Notes: generated from the letters alone by a model not told the origin. Counted from the first letter of the stretch, positions 52,566-61,409 are shown. The stretch is DNA of 64,000 nt from an uncultured Verrucomicrobiales bacterium (GCA_949373085.1 CASICJ010000012.1:25881-89880); one strand, 5' to 3'. Numbers and translations are program-made.

Positions 52566-55076
52566 TTACTCAGTAATAAGGGGGGAAGTAGCAAGGTGGA
52601 GGATGACGTTTTGGTAGGTTTGCCTATCGCGGACTTTTTCGAAGAGCTTGTCGAGGTGAAGACGGTCGGTAGTTGCGATGGGGCGCCCTAATGAGAATTG
52701 TGTGAGTTTCCAGATGATATTTTGGCGCACTCTGGGACTCTTGGCGAGAAGATCCATGAGTTCGCGCGAGGTCTTGTATTCGACGGGTGTTGCGGTGCCA
52801 GGAATTAGGATTTTGCCATCCTGACGGAGTTCGTTCTTAAAGTGGTCGCGGGTGGTATAGCGGGCGAGTCCATCATATTGCTCTAGGCCGAAAGCGAGAG
52901 GTTCGAATTTAGCGTGGCAGCCGCCGCAGGATTGATCGAGCATACGGCGCTCCGCGACTTTTCTTTGGGAAAGTCCGGGTGCTGAAGGAACGGGGGTGGT
53001 GTCGACTCCGGGAGGTGGGTCCTTGACCGACCCACGAAGAAGGTCGTGAAGAACGAAGAGTCCTCGGGTGACCATGGATGCTTCGTCGCCACCTATGGTG
53101 AGCAGGCTTCCCTGTGTCAGGAGTCCACCTCGTGGAGTGTTACTAAGGTCATATTTGGTGAACACAGCGGCCTTGGGTTTGAGTCCATAGTGTTTGGCTA
53201 AGCTCGGGGTTAGGAAAGTGATACGTGCGTTGAGGAGGTCGCCAAGCGGGCGTTGTTCCTCCCAGAGGAGATGCTTGGAAAAAGCGAGTGTTTCACGTCG
53301 CATGTCTTCTGCGAGTTTGGGGTTCCAGGATGGAAATTCTTTCTGATTTGGCTGCAGGTTTTGCAGGTGATTGAGATTGAGCCATTCTGAAATAAAGGTC
53401 ATTGATTGAACGAGGGCGCGGGGATCTTTCAGCATCCGCGTTACTTGTTTGTGAATTTGATCTGGATTGTGGAGTAAATTATTTTTTGCAGAATTGAAGA
53501 GCTCTTGGTCGGGCGGGGATCCCCAGACGAGGTAGCTTAGGCGGGAGGCAAGTTCATAGGCATCAGGTAAACCTTCACTTTCGATACGGTAAAGAAAGCG
53601 GGGGGATTGAAACATGCCGCGGAGAACGTAAGCAAAGGCGGTGTCGAAATCACCGCCACTTGCACCGACGCTGGTGACGATGCCTTGATATAGATCGATT
53701 TCTTGATCAGGAAGTGGTCCCCTGAGGACCCAGGTGCCAAGGGTTTGGAGGTGGGGGCGGATCGCCTTTTGATTGGTTTTTCGATTACTGGAAAAACGTT
53801 CGGCAAATTTTTGGACATCAAGTTTTTCAACAATCAAGTTTGCGAGTTGGGCGTGAGCTTCGACGTGCTTGAGATCGACGCCGAGGTTATAGGCAGTGTT
53901 ACTGAAGCCATCTGTGCGAAGATCGTTCGGGAGGAGTTTACGGGCTTCTTTTTCAATATCGACTCCGGTGGTGGCTTTGACGGTTGCGATGTATTCCGAA
54001 GTAGTGAGGCGGCGGGGGAATTTTTTTGGATTCGTGAGGAGGAGGTGGGCAGCAGGGTCAATGTGTTCACCGCTCCAGACCGCGCCAGTCTCGATCCATT
54101 CACGGAGGTGTGCTTTTTCTTGAGATGAGAGCCGCGTGCGTTTTTTTGGCATCTCGTCGGATTCGACCGATTCCCAGACGAGAGATTTTTTGAGATGGCC
54201 GGCGGCAATGATGTCAGGGTCGAGGAAGGCGGTTTTCTTGTGAGAAAGATCGAGGTCTCCTTTGGTGGTAGTGGAGTCGTGGCACTCGAGGCAGTGCTTG
54301 GCGAGGATGGGCTCGATGTGGTTGGTGAAAAGAATGCCACCACGCTCTGCCGGTGATTTTGGTTTGGCAAGGGCAAGCCCGTTCTGAAACTGGTCGGCTA
54401 TTTCGGTTGGGGAGAGGGCTTGGGAGTAAACGGCGACCTGATGAAAAGTGCCGATCCATGGTCGGCTATTTGAAAGCTCGTTGCCTAGGGCAATGCGATA
54501 ATTATTGTCCCAGTTTTTTAGTGAGCCAGGAAATGAACGTTGTCCATTTTTACGGCCGTTGATATAAATCCTTCCGATGCCATTTTTTGATCGGGTGAAA
54601 ACAACGTGTGTTCGTTTTGTGAGGGCCTTTCCTGAAGAGAGTGAAGGGATCCCGTTAACGCCGGTTTTCTCAGTGCGAAAGCGGGCGTCGAATTTTGTTT
54701 TATCCTGACCAAGAGTGACGTTACGGCTCGACGAGTTACGGGAGATGGTCACGATACGGGCGGGGCCAGATTGAGAGAGATTAGTCGGTGTAATCCACGC
54801 GCTGATGGTGATTTCGCCGGACTTTTTGATGGCCTTGATCAGCTTCGTTGGCGGTGATTTGGAAGAGAGAAGAACTGGGCGAAGAAGGGTGAGAGATCCG
54901 GATTCACGCTTTAGGGCTCTCTGGTCTGGGATGTCGAGATTGGCGGGAGGATTGACACCGGACGAATCGATAATTTGAGAGCCAGAATCTTCATCGAATT
55001 CGTAGAGGACAACTGGTTTGGGCGTGGCTACTGCGGCTACGATGAGGAAGAGTGAAAAAGATAGAAGCCTGACCAT
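52566..55076 (-). CDS. PSD-type cytochrome with LamG domain (DUF1587/1592/1588/1585)
   Basis: The start chosen is the ATG at 55076; a TTG one codon earlier is open. A signal peptide and a LamG-like domain (about 20-230) come first. Then come a haem-binding CLECH and the planctomycete-type domains in order: DUF1587 (TTSEYIATVKATTGVDIEKE), DUF1595/1592 (SFRSPRFLYRIE-like, AEDMRRETLAFSKHLLW), DUF1588 (NTPRGGLLTQGSLLTIGG) and DUF1585 (SCGGCHAKFEPLAFGLEQYD) with a second CxxCH. It is probably a secreted or envelope redox protein acting with the adjacent DUF1552 protein. Confidence 0.93.
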   Translation of the reverse strand: MVRLLSFSLFLIVAAVATPKPVVLYEFDEDSGSQIIDSSGVNPPANLDIPDQRALKRESGSLTLLRPVLLSSKSPPTKLIKAIKKSGEITISAWITPTNLSQSGPARIVTISRNSSSRNVTLGQDKTKFDARFRTEKTGVNGIPSLSSGKALTKRTHVVFTRSKNGIGRIYINGRKNGQRSFPGSLKNWDNNYRIALGNELSNSRPWIGTFHQVAVYSQALSPTEIADQFQNGLALAKPKSPAERGGILFTNHIEPILAKHCLECHDSTTTKGDLDLSHKKTAFLDPDIIAAGHLKKSLVWESVESDEMPKKRTRLSSQEKAHLREWIETGAVWSGEHIDPAAHLLLTNPKKFPRRLTTSEYIATVKATTGVDIEKEARKLLPNDLRTDGFSNTAYNLGVDLKHVEAHAQLANLIVEKLDVQKFAERFSSNRKTNQKAIRPHLQTLGTWVLRGPLPDQEIDLYQGIVTSVGASGGDFDTAFAYVLRGMFQSPRFLYRIESEGLPDAYELASRLSYLVWGSPPDQELFNSAKNNLLHNPDQIHKQVTRMLKDPRALVQSMTFISEWLNLNHLQNLQPNQKEFPSWNPKLAEDMRRETLAFSKHLLWEEQRPLGDLLNARITFLTPSLAKHYGLKPKAAVFTKYDLSNTPRGGLLTQGSLLTIGGDEASMVTRGLFVLHDLLRGSVKDPPPGVDTTPVPSAPGLSQRKVAERRMLDQSCGGCHAKFEPLAFGLEQYDGLARYTTRDHFKNELRQDGKILIPGTATPVEYKTSRELMDLLAKSPRVRQNIIWKLTQFSLGRPIATTDRLHLDKLFEKVRDRQTYQNVILHLATSPLITE

Positions 55077-55134
55077 CAATATAGAGACGAAGCTGGGAGG
55101 GGCAGACTTACATTTTGGTCGTTTTTAGGGAGTT

Positions 55135-55164
55135 TGAGGGACGTGTTTCTGAGGGACGTGTTTC
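55135..55164 (+). repeat. 15-bp perfect tandem duplication
   Basis: TGAGGGACGTGTTTC occurs twice with no gap (55135-55149, 55150-55164), upstream of the PSD cytochrome start. It may be a recent slippage product or a duplicated protein-binding site. Confidence 0.9.
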
Positions 55165-55365
55165 GAAAAAGGGGGCTTCGGTTGCGGCTTGAGGTGCTGC
55201 TACGAGGACTCAACATGTTTATGGCGAAAGTGCGGACCTTCATCGGCTCCGTGTCCTACTCCAGAGATCATGCGGAAGACTAGTCTTGTCTCCGAATTCT
55301 GTTAGGAAAAAGGTGAGGACTAATTGGCGAGGAAAGCCACGAAAGAACCGGTCTATTTATTGAGC

Positions 55366-55405
55366 AAAAAGACGACGACCAGAAAAGTTCCGATCGTCGT
55401 TTTTA
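55366..55405 (-). terminator. rho-independent terminator of the thioredoxin-like gene
   Basis: On the minus strand ACGACGATC (55392-55400) pairs with GGTCGTCGT (55372-55380) across an 11-base loop, followed by CTTTTT. It lies 20 bases after the second-frame stop at 55422, which supports translation continuing past the internal TGA. Confidence 0.85.
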
Positions 55406-55421
55406 TGAGAGTTTTGAGGGT

Positions 55422-56111
55422 TTAGGCCTCGTCTTTTTTGGCTGCGGCAAGGGCTGCAGCTTTGCCGCGGGCGACTTCCTTGCCTTCCCGATCCACAAGA
55501 ATATAGGTGGGGACTCCCCTAACGTTGTAAGGCGCTACCAATTTTTTTTGATTGGTGTTTTTTTGCAGCATAATAGGCCATGGTTGCTTGAAGGATTTTG
55601 CCCACTTCAGAGCATCGTTTTCTACTCGGTCCAAAGAGATGTGGATCATTTCAAGGTTAGGATTAGGGCCAATTTCCTTATTGTATTGCTCCGCAAACTG
55701 AGGAGCTCCTTTTTGACAAGGTGGTCACCAGCTGGCCGAGAAGTAGAGAAGGAAATATTTAGGAGTGGCCTCTAGGTCGTAATCGACAAAGGCTTCTCCA
55801 TCAAGTTTTTGAAGCTTTTTGAGAGCCTTCCCAAAGTCTCCATCCATGAACTGGGCGGCTTTCTCCTTGCTTTCTTCAGCTGCTGCAATCTTAGCTCCTT
55901 CTTCTTTGGCCCATTTTTGATCCTTCTCGGAGAGGAGGGCGAGTTTGAAAGTCATCTGCTTGATGCCGCGCCTAACAGTCATCGAATTATCATCACAGGA
56001 GACCAGGTCCCCTTCGAAAGTTTTGGAGCCATCAGCACTAGTCCAAGTGCGGGCGGGGCCGAGGCCTGCCAACATCAGTGATGCGATAGTTGTTAAGATA
56101 GTTTTTTTCAT
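55422..56111 (-). CDS. probable selenoprotein: SHD1-like plus thioredoxin fold with UPPC motif
   Basis: A signal peptide (MKKTILTTIASLMLAGLGPA) is followed by an SHD1-like domain (RTWTSADGSKTFEGDL ... MTFKLALLSEKDQKW, about 21-75), a helical linker and a thioredoxin-like domain from about residue 105. The active-site region reads YFSASW-TGA-PPCQKGAP: the TGA at 55725-55727 (residue 129) stands exactly where thioredoxins and TlpA have the first cysteine of CPPC. The same frame continues for 100 residues with family features, including the cis-proline loop RGVPTYILVD, to a TAA-type end before a terminator. This fits selenocysteine. A nonsense mutation or base error remains possible. Probably periplasmic and redox-active. 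Confidence 0.8.
55688..55727 (-). promoter_or_regulatory. candidate bacterial SECIS hairpin after the TGA
   Basis: On the mRNA, GCUCC (bases 22-26 counted from the U of UGA) pairs with GGAGC (bases 36-40) around the nine-base loop UCAGUUUGC, so the apical loop lies about 24 bases past the UGA. That is the position expected for a bacterial SECIS element. The loop contains G but not in its first two positions. An alternative smaller hairpin CCUU-GUCAAA-AAGG lies closer. Neither is proof. Confidence 0.4.
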
Positions 56112-56255
56112 ACGTTGTTTGAATTAAAGACGAAGCTGTGTGGTGATTTTGTCTTACAGGCCTGGATTTTTTAAGGCGTTTCCTTTGAGATGTGTGAGTA
56201 TAGGCTAATGGTGATCTGTGTGTCCATGAAGTCACGTCGGCGGCGGTGAGAGGGG

Positions 56256-57170
56256 CTAGGAGTATGACTGGACAAGACGAAGGAGCGATTCGCCGAGGTC
56301 GAGGAAATTGTTCCACCATTGGAAGAGGAAGCTGCTGAGTTGTACTTCCCTTGAAGTGGCACAAAGGATAAGGGTGAGGAGGACAAGGTTAGCAAAGATG
56401 ATGATCATCAGGGAAAAAAAGGTGCCATTTTCTTTGAGGTCAGGTTGGTCCTTGGGGATCATCCACACGGTCCAAATGATGTGAAAGGTCCAAGTGAAGC
56501 CAAGTAGTCCGGTCAGAATTAGACCTCCAGCTGGAATTTCCCACCAGAGGCTAAGAAAGCTGTGAAGGGAAATCAGGACAGCTGACCAGAAGGGAATGAA
56601 GTAAGGGGAAAGGGCAATGAGAATATTGGATTTGTTTGTCATCACATACCCCCCTTCAGTACTGAAGTGAATAGCGCTGATACGCCCGCCACAGACATAA
56701 ACAAACATGGCGTGGGTCATTTCATGTCCTAGAACATAGAGGTAGAGGAGGCGGTCATTGGCGATTCCGGCGATGAACCAGCTGACCATCGAGCCAATCC
56801 CGACGATAAAGCAAAGAAGCTCTGTGGAATACCAGATAGTTTGGAAAATGCGCTCCTCGCCGCTTTCTTTCATGAGGGTGATGGCGGTGATGAAGCAGAG
56901 CGGGATAAGACAGATGCCTAATCCCCAGTGAAGGATCCGGCGAACTAAGGATAGGTGGAGTAAATCATCGTCGTAAAGATCACTCGCCTTCGCAGTATCG
57001 GCGATAGCGGCTTGACGGGTCATGCCACGGCGTCTGCGATTGTCTCGAAGGTTAACCTGAACTTGGGCGCGCTTGTGAAGGTTAAGAAGGCCGGCACCCC
57101 AACCAGCGCGACGCTTCCTGCGGGAGCGGGAGCTTTGGTCGAGTTTGCTGGAAAGTCTGCGATTGCTCAT
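56256..57170 (-). CDS. membrane protein with HExxH motif, M50-like metallopeptidase
   Basis: The N-terminal 50 residues are very basic (RRKRRAGWGAGLLNLHKRAQ). About six membrane helices follow. The fourth begins LYVLGHEMTHAMFVYVCGG with HEMTH (His149, Glu150, His153), and a later segment SNILIALSPYFIPFWSAVLI fits the second motif region of M50 site-2-type proteases, although no clear Asp ligand (NxxPxxxLDG) is seen. It could cleave membrane proteins, or be a degenerate relative. It is single, with 130 bases to the Sec gene upstream of it on the left. Confidence 0.6.
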   Translation of the reverse strand: MSNRRLSSKLDQSSRSRRKRRAGWGAGLLNLHKRAQVQVNLRDNRRRRGMTRQAAIADTAKASDLYDDDLLHLSLVRRILHWGLGICLIPLCFITAITLMKESGEERIFQTIWYSTELLCFIVGIGSMVSWFIAGIANDRLLYLYVLGHEMTHAMFVYVCGGRISAIHFSTEGGYVMTNKSNILIALSPYFIPFWSAVLISLHSFLSLWWEIPAGGLILTGLLGFTWTFHIIWTVWMIPKDQPDLKENGTFFSLMIIIFANLVLLTLILCATSREVQLSSFLFQWWNNFLDLGESLLRLVQSYS

Positions 57171-57290
57171 CGAGATGATTAAACTAGCTTAACTATTCAA
57201 AAAAATAAAGAGAATGTCTTGGAATCACTAGGTCTTTTGGCGTGTCCTCCGCTAGAGTAAAATGGTGAGTGGAGAAAAAAAGTCACAAAG

Positions 57291-57527
57291 TTGGTGAAAA
57301 ATGATCCTTGGTTGGCACAATATTCCGACCTGATTCGCGATAGGAGTGCCAGATTTAAGGCGTGTTTGGCCGAATTCGAACCATTGGTTGAATTTGCGAC
57401 GAGTCACCCGAGTTTGGTGCTTCATCGCGAGGATTGGTTTAGTCTGATATTTCTGGTCACCGCCCGGTCGTCGGAGGATCTTTTGAGGCTATCGGGTAGT
57501 CTGATCTTTTTGCGCGACGATAAGTAA
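57291..57527 (+). pseudogene. N-terminal fragment of a glycogen branching enzyme-like gene
   Basis: The 78-residue frame starts at TTG 57291. DPWLAQYSDLIRDRSARFKA, EFATSHPSLVLHRED and the spacing between them resemble the N-terminal helical segment of 1,4-alpha-glucan branching enzymes, but the frame ends where the carbohydrate-binding domain should begin. Its last 39 bases overlap the 3' end of the convergent methyltransferase gene. It is probably a truncated remnant; a free-standing small protein is the alternative. The match is by eye and weak. Confidence 0.3.
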
Positions 57528-58253
57528 ACTATCCCTGAAGAAAGGGAGATTTCGGATGGGGTTTACTGCGAATTTTGCAAGGTTGCGAAGCTTGTTGGGA
57601 TGAGACTTCCAGTCGCAGAGTGGGAAATAACCGGTTTCGTTGGAGCGGCCAAGGTGAGAGTAAAATGAGATGGTTTGGCTCCGTATGACACCCAAGGAGG
57701 TGTTGTTAAGACATTCCAAAACCTCTGCTACGGTATATTCCTTCCAGTGCCCATGACCTTCGTCATCAACCTCGGGTTTTTCCCAACGGTTTGGAATGAA
57801 GAAGTTTTTGTTAAGGGCTCGCCGATTTGGGGTCGTTAAGATGAGTCGCCCACCTGGTTTTAGAGAGTGCTCGATCCCTTTGAAGAGCTCGTCAAAAGAG
57901 GCCGGATTTAGGTGCTCAAAGACTTCGGTGAAAAGAATAGTGTCGAAGTGATTCTCCGGAAAAGGGAGGCTGGGGTGTTCGTTTAAATTGTGATCGAGTA
58001 AATCTATCCCAGCTTCGCTAATGAGGGGGAGACGGTCGGGCTTGAGGTCAATCGCGGTGACGTCCCAGCCGCTACGCCGAAAAAAGAGAGAAAGATAGCC
58101 AGGCCAGCATCCGATATCGAGGAGGCGAGGCGTGCCAGAGCTTACAGACTGGACTGATTCCGCACTGATTCGGAAACGGTGCTCGTGATTTCGGAGGTAG
58201 GCTTCGTCTCTCTTGAGATCTTTTTTGACCCTAACAAAGATCTCTTCGTCCAT
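57489..58253 (-). CDS. class I SAM-dependent methyltransferase
   Basis: The SAM-binding motif LLDIGCWPGYLSLFF (about residues 43-57) is followed by DVTAIDLKPDRL and a post-motif FDTILFTEVFEHLNP with the acidic cap, then LKPGGRLILTTPNRRALNKN. It is a UbiE/COQ5-like small-molecule methyltransferase. The preceding 40 residues are basic helix. It is 11 bases after pdhB on the same strand and may be co-transcribed with it, but has no obvious link to pyruvate metabolism. The substrate is unknown. Confidence 0.87.
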   Translation of the reverse strand: MDEEIFVRVKKDLKRDEAYLRNHEHRFRISAESVQSVSSGTPRLLDIGCWPGYLSLFFRRSGWDVTAIDLKPDRLPLISEAGIDLLDHNLNEHPSLPFPENHFDTILFTEVFEHLNPASFDELFKGIEHSLKPGGRLILTTPNRRALNKNFFIPNRWEKPEVDDEGHGHWKEYTVAEVLECLNNTSLGVIRSQTISFYSHLGRSNETGYFPLCDWKSHPNKLRNLAKFAVNPIRNLPFFRDSLLIVAQKDQTTR

Positions 58254-58264
58254 GAGTTCTTAGA

Positions 58265-59248
58265 TTAGGCGATGGTCAAAACTTGAGCGACAATCCGTTT
58301 GGCATTGGGAAGCTGGTCCGACTCGACATGCGGCGAGTAAATGGCGGGCGCATCGATGGTGCAGACCCGTTTGACAGGAGCATCGAGATAATCGAAAGCA
58401 TATTCTTGAATGAGGGTCGCAATCTGCGCAGAAACTCCACAAAAAGGTTTTGATTCGTCAACGAGGACGGCGCGGTTAGTCTTTTTCACAGACTCGATAA
58501 TGGTGTCCTGGTCGAGCGGGCGGATGGAGCGGAGGTCTACCACCTCGGCATCAATGTTATGTTTGCTGGCAAGGATGTCAGCCGCTTCGAGGCATCGAAG
58601 AACACTGGCTCCATGTGCGATAAGCGAGATATCGGAGCCTTCACGTTTGATGTCAGCTTTCCCAAGAGGGATTAGAAAATCTCCATCGCCTGGATCGGGG
58701 ACATCACCGATGTTGCCGTAAAGGGTTGTGTTTTCCATGACGTAAACAGGATCGTTATCACGGATCGCGGTTTTCATCATTCCTTTGGCGTCGGCGGGAG
58801 TGGCGGGCGAGCAAACCTTGAGGCCGGGGAAAGCGGCGAAAAGGCCCTCGGGCGTGTGTGAGTGGGTTGCACCTACATTAGTTCCGCCGTTAGCGGGTCC
58901 GCGCATCACGATGGGGACATTAATGAGTCCGCCAGACATATAGCGGCAGCAGGCGGCGTTGTTTACGAGTTGGTCAAAAGCTACCGAGTGGAAAGACCAG
59001 AACATCAACTCCATGACTGGGCGGATGCCGAGCATAGAGGCGCCGATACCCATGCCAATGAAGCCGGCTTCGGAAATTGGAGTGTCAACGACCCGCTTGT
59101 CGCCCCATTTGTCCCAGAGGCCACGAGTGACTTTGTAGGCCCCGTTGTATTGGGCGACTTCTTCCCCCATGAGGACAACGTTCTCGTCGCGGGCAAGTTC
59201 CTCGTCAAAGGCCTCGTTTAGAGCGTCACGGTATTCGATTTCGCGCAT
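58265..59248 (-). CDS. pdhB: pyruvate dehydrogenase E1 beta subunit
   Basis: PdhB pairs with PdhA to decarboxylate pyruvate using thiamine diphosphate. The sequence shows REIEYRDALNEAFDEELARD, VVLMGEEVAQYNGAYKVTRG, PISEAGFIGMGIGASMLGIRP and EVVDLRSIRPLDQDTIIESV. Length 327 is standard. It follows pdhA with an 18-base gap. The E2 gene is elsewhere (45177-46463), and no E3 is in the window. Confidence 0.95.
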   Translation of the reverse strand: MREIEYRDALNEAFDEELARDENVVLMGEEVAQYNGAYKVTRGLWDKWGDKRVVDTPISEAGFIGMGIGASMLGIRPVMELMFWSFHSVAFDQLVNNAACCRYMSGGLINVPIVMRGPANGGTNVGATHSHTPEGLFAAFPGLKVCSPATPADAKGMMKTAIRDNDPVYVMENTTLYGNIGDVPDPGDGDFLIPLGKADIKREGSDISLIAHGASVLRCLEAADILASKHNIDAEVVDLRSIRPLDQDTIIESVKKTNRAVLVDESKPFCGVSAQIATLIQEYAFDYLDAPVKRVCTIDAPAIYSPHVESDQLPNAKRIVAQVLTIA

Positions 59249-59266
59249 GGTATCTTAGGTAAAAAA

Positions 59267-60382
59267 TTAATCGTTAAAAAAGTGGCGTCCAATTTGGGAA
59301 GCTTCGGTATTGTTATCGGTTTCCCAGTAAACATCGTTTGTGATGTCTTCGATGGTGGGAGCAGGGGATTCTTCCGCAAATTTGGTGGAAGCGGTGGCCT
59401 CTTGCTTTGCTTCGGAGTCGATCGTCTTAGCTGATTCCTCGTTAAGGACCCCTTCCTCTAAAAGTTTGGCCCGCCAAAGATTTATGGGATCATGATTCTT
59501 TTTATAATCTGCGATTTCTTCTGGTGAACGGTATTTCTTGTGATTCGCATCGGCGACTGAGTGGCCGTAGTAACGATAGGTCATGATTTCGAGGATCGTG
59601 GGCTTGTGCTCTTTGCGGGCCCGCTCCATCGCGATGTGAGTTTTGGCTCGGACTTCGTAAAAATCTTCACCGTTCACTACGTCCCAGTCCATGTCATAAG
59701 CTTCGCTGCGTTGGGCAAGACAGTCTTTGTAAGCACTTGAGCGTTTCTGCGAAGTTCCCATCGAGTAGCCATTGTTCTCTATGATGTAGACGACGGGAAT
59801 CCCGAAAAGGGCCGCGATATTGAGTGATTCGTGGAAGGCGCCCTGATTGATAGCGCCATCTCCAAGGAAGCAAAGTGCGCAGCCTTCGAGACCTTTATAT
59901 TTAAGGCCATAGCCGAGTCCTAAACCGAGAGGGGTTTGACCTGCAACAATGCCGTGACCACCCCAGAAGTTTTTATCGGGAGCGAAAAAGTGCATCGATC
60001 CACCTTTGCCCTTCGAGCAACCAGTGGCTTTGCCATAGAGCTCAGCCATGCACTCGTTCATGTTCATACCGACTGCAAGAGCGTGGGCATGGCATCGATA
60101 AGCCGTGATCATGTGATCGTGATCACCCATGAGGGAGGCGGCTCCGACGGCGACGGACTCCTGCCCAATATAAAGGTGGAGGAAGCCGCCCATAGTGCCA
60201 TCTTTTTGGTAATTCTTGAGAGCAGCCTGCTCAAAGCGCCGAATCCGAACCATCTGGCGAAAGGTTTCAAGTTTCTCTTCGACCGAAAGCGTTTTGTTAA
60301 TCGGCGAGCCCGCAAAATTGAGCGGGGAATGATTTGGGCTGTTGGCAGTTTCCATGGCGAAAGATTCTTCGAGGGCCGACAT
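59267..60382 (-). CDS. pdhA: pyruvate dehydrogenase E1 alpha subunit
   Basis: PdhA binds thiamine diphosphate with PdhB. The motif FLGDGAINQGAFHESLNIAA is the GDG...N cofactor-binding signature. Others are GGFLHLYIGQESVAVG, YRCHAHALAVGMN and SMGTSQKRSSAYK near the phosphorylation-loop region. The start chosen is the ATG at 60382, which has GAGG five bases before it; ATG 60355 and a TTG at 60436 are alternatives. The N-terminal 40 residues are not conserved. It heads the pdhA-pdhB group. Confidence 0.93.
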   Translation of the reverse strand: MSALEESFAMETANSPNHSPLNFAGSPINKTLSVEEKLETFRQMVRIRRFEQAALKNYQKDGTMGGFLHLYIGQESVAVGAASLMGDHDHMITAYRCHAHALAVGMNMNECMAELYGKATGCSKGKGGSMHFFAPDKNFWGGHGIVAGQTPLGLGLGYGLKYKGLEGCALCFLGDGAINQGAFHESLNIAALFGIPVVYIIENNGYSMGTSQKRSSAYKDCLAQRSEAYDMDWDVVNGEDFYEVRAKTHIAMERARKEHKPTILEIMTYRYYGHSVADANHKKYRSPEEIADYKKNHDPINLWRAKLLEEGVLNEESAKTIDSEAKQEATASTKFAEESPAPTIEDITNDVYWETDNNTEASQIGRHFFND

Positions 60383-60611
60383 AGCTGCCTCAGCGAGTGG
60401 CCGCAAGACTAATGCGGCTCCCGCATTCTGGCCCAAATCGAATTAAAACAAAATCCTGATGCGCTTTTTTATTCATGAAAGCTCTAATCATGGCGGCGTT
60501 GAGCTTTGACTGATCTCTGTTTTTTGATGAATTTTGAAAAACCACCAAATCGCCTCAACTTACTCAAGAAGGGGCAGGGCTCATCCGCTAAGCTCGGTTT
60601 TTTGTTCCGGA

Positions 60612-61409
60612 TTAATTAGAAAACAAGGAAGCTGGGAAAATGATTTGCATGATCAAGGTCAGGAAAAAATTGACCACTAGAATCGCGAGTGATGAATAGA
60701 CCATCGCTTGGGTCGTTCCACGGCCCACGCCAACCGCTCCGTTCTTTACTTTCAGTCCCTGATCACAGGAAATAATAACGATCAAGATTCCGAAGAAGAG
60801 GCCCTTAGTTAGAGCGATGGTAGGGTCGGTGAGATCGACATAATTTTTCATATTATCAATCCAGTAGGAGGATTCAACGTGGAAGACACCTACTCCGACA
60901 ATGTAGGAGGCGACCATGCCGAGTGCTGCCGATTCTGCAATTAAAAGGGGCACTGAAATAAGCATCGCGAGAAATCGTGGGGTAACTAAATAGTCTACCG
61001 GATTGACAGCCATCGAACGGAGAGCGTCGATTTGTTCTGTCACCTTCATGGTCCCGATTTCTGCGGCCATCGCAGAGCCAACCCTACCCGCCATCATGAG
61101 GCCGGTTATCGTTGGGCCTAACTCGCGAAGCATCGCAACCGAGACCAGTCCGCCGGCTGCGGTCTCAAGGCCAAAGAGTTTGAACTGGAACAGAGTCTGG
61201 GCGGCCAGCACTGCGCCGGTGAAAGCTCCGGTCACGCCAACCACTATTTGAGAGCGTGCTCCAATTTCGGCAACTTGCTCCCACATTTTCCCCCAGCGTC
61301 TCTGACCTTTCCTCAGTGAAAAAAAGATTTCCCGCGTCAGTAAGCCGAGTTGCCCGAGGTAGTTAATGAAGGTCAGGAGGACTCGGCCGATTGCCTGAAA
61401 AATGGTCAC
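60612..61409 (-). CDS. mlaE: MlaE-family ABC transporter permease
   Basis: The MlaE family is the inner-membrane permease for phospholipid transport to and from the outer membrane. Landmarks are FTGAVLAAQTLFQFKLFG, AMLRELGPTITGLMMAGRVG, EIGTMKVTEQIDALRSMAVN and VGRGTTQAMVYSSL. Five membrane segments are visible. The start is a GTG at 61409. No MlaF ATPase or MCE gene is next to it in the window, although these normally follow; a 50-base gap precedes gph on the same strand. Confidence 0.9.
   Translation of the reverse strand: MTIFQAIGRVLLTFINYLGQLGLLTREIFFSLRKGQRRWGKMWEQVAEIGARSQIVVGVTGAFTGAVLAAQTLFQFKLFGLETAAGGLVSVAMLRELGPTITGLMMAGRVGSAMAAEIGTMKVTEQIDALRSMAVNPVDYLVTPRFLAMLISVPLLIAESAALGMVASYIVGVGVFHVESSYWIDNMKNYVDLTDPTIALTKGLFFGILIVIISCDQGLKVKNGAVGVGRGTTQAMVYSSLAILVVNFFLTLIMQIIFPASLFSN

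Larger units (their letters stand above)
55077..55421. other. intergenic region with tandem repeat and terminator
   Basis: These 345 bases separate the PSD cytochrome start from the thioredoxin-like gene's end. They hold a perfect 15-base tandem duplication (55135-55164) and the terminator at 55366-55405. No protein or RNA gene is recognised. Confidence 0.5.

Noticed and set aside
55725..55727. TGA read as tryptophan (alternative genetic code)
   Set aside because: TGA serves as a normal stop at many genes here, including the ATGA junctions at 2719, 3933, 5600, 11875, 13119, 23522 and 33285, so general recoding is excluded.
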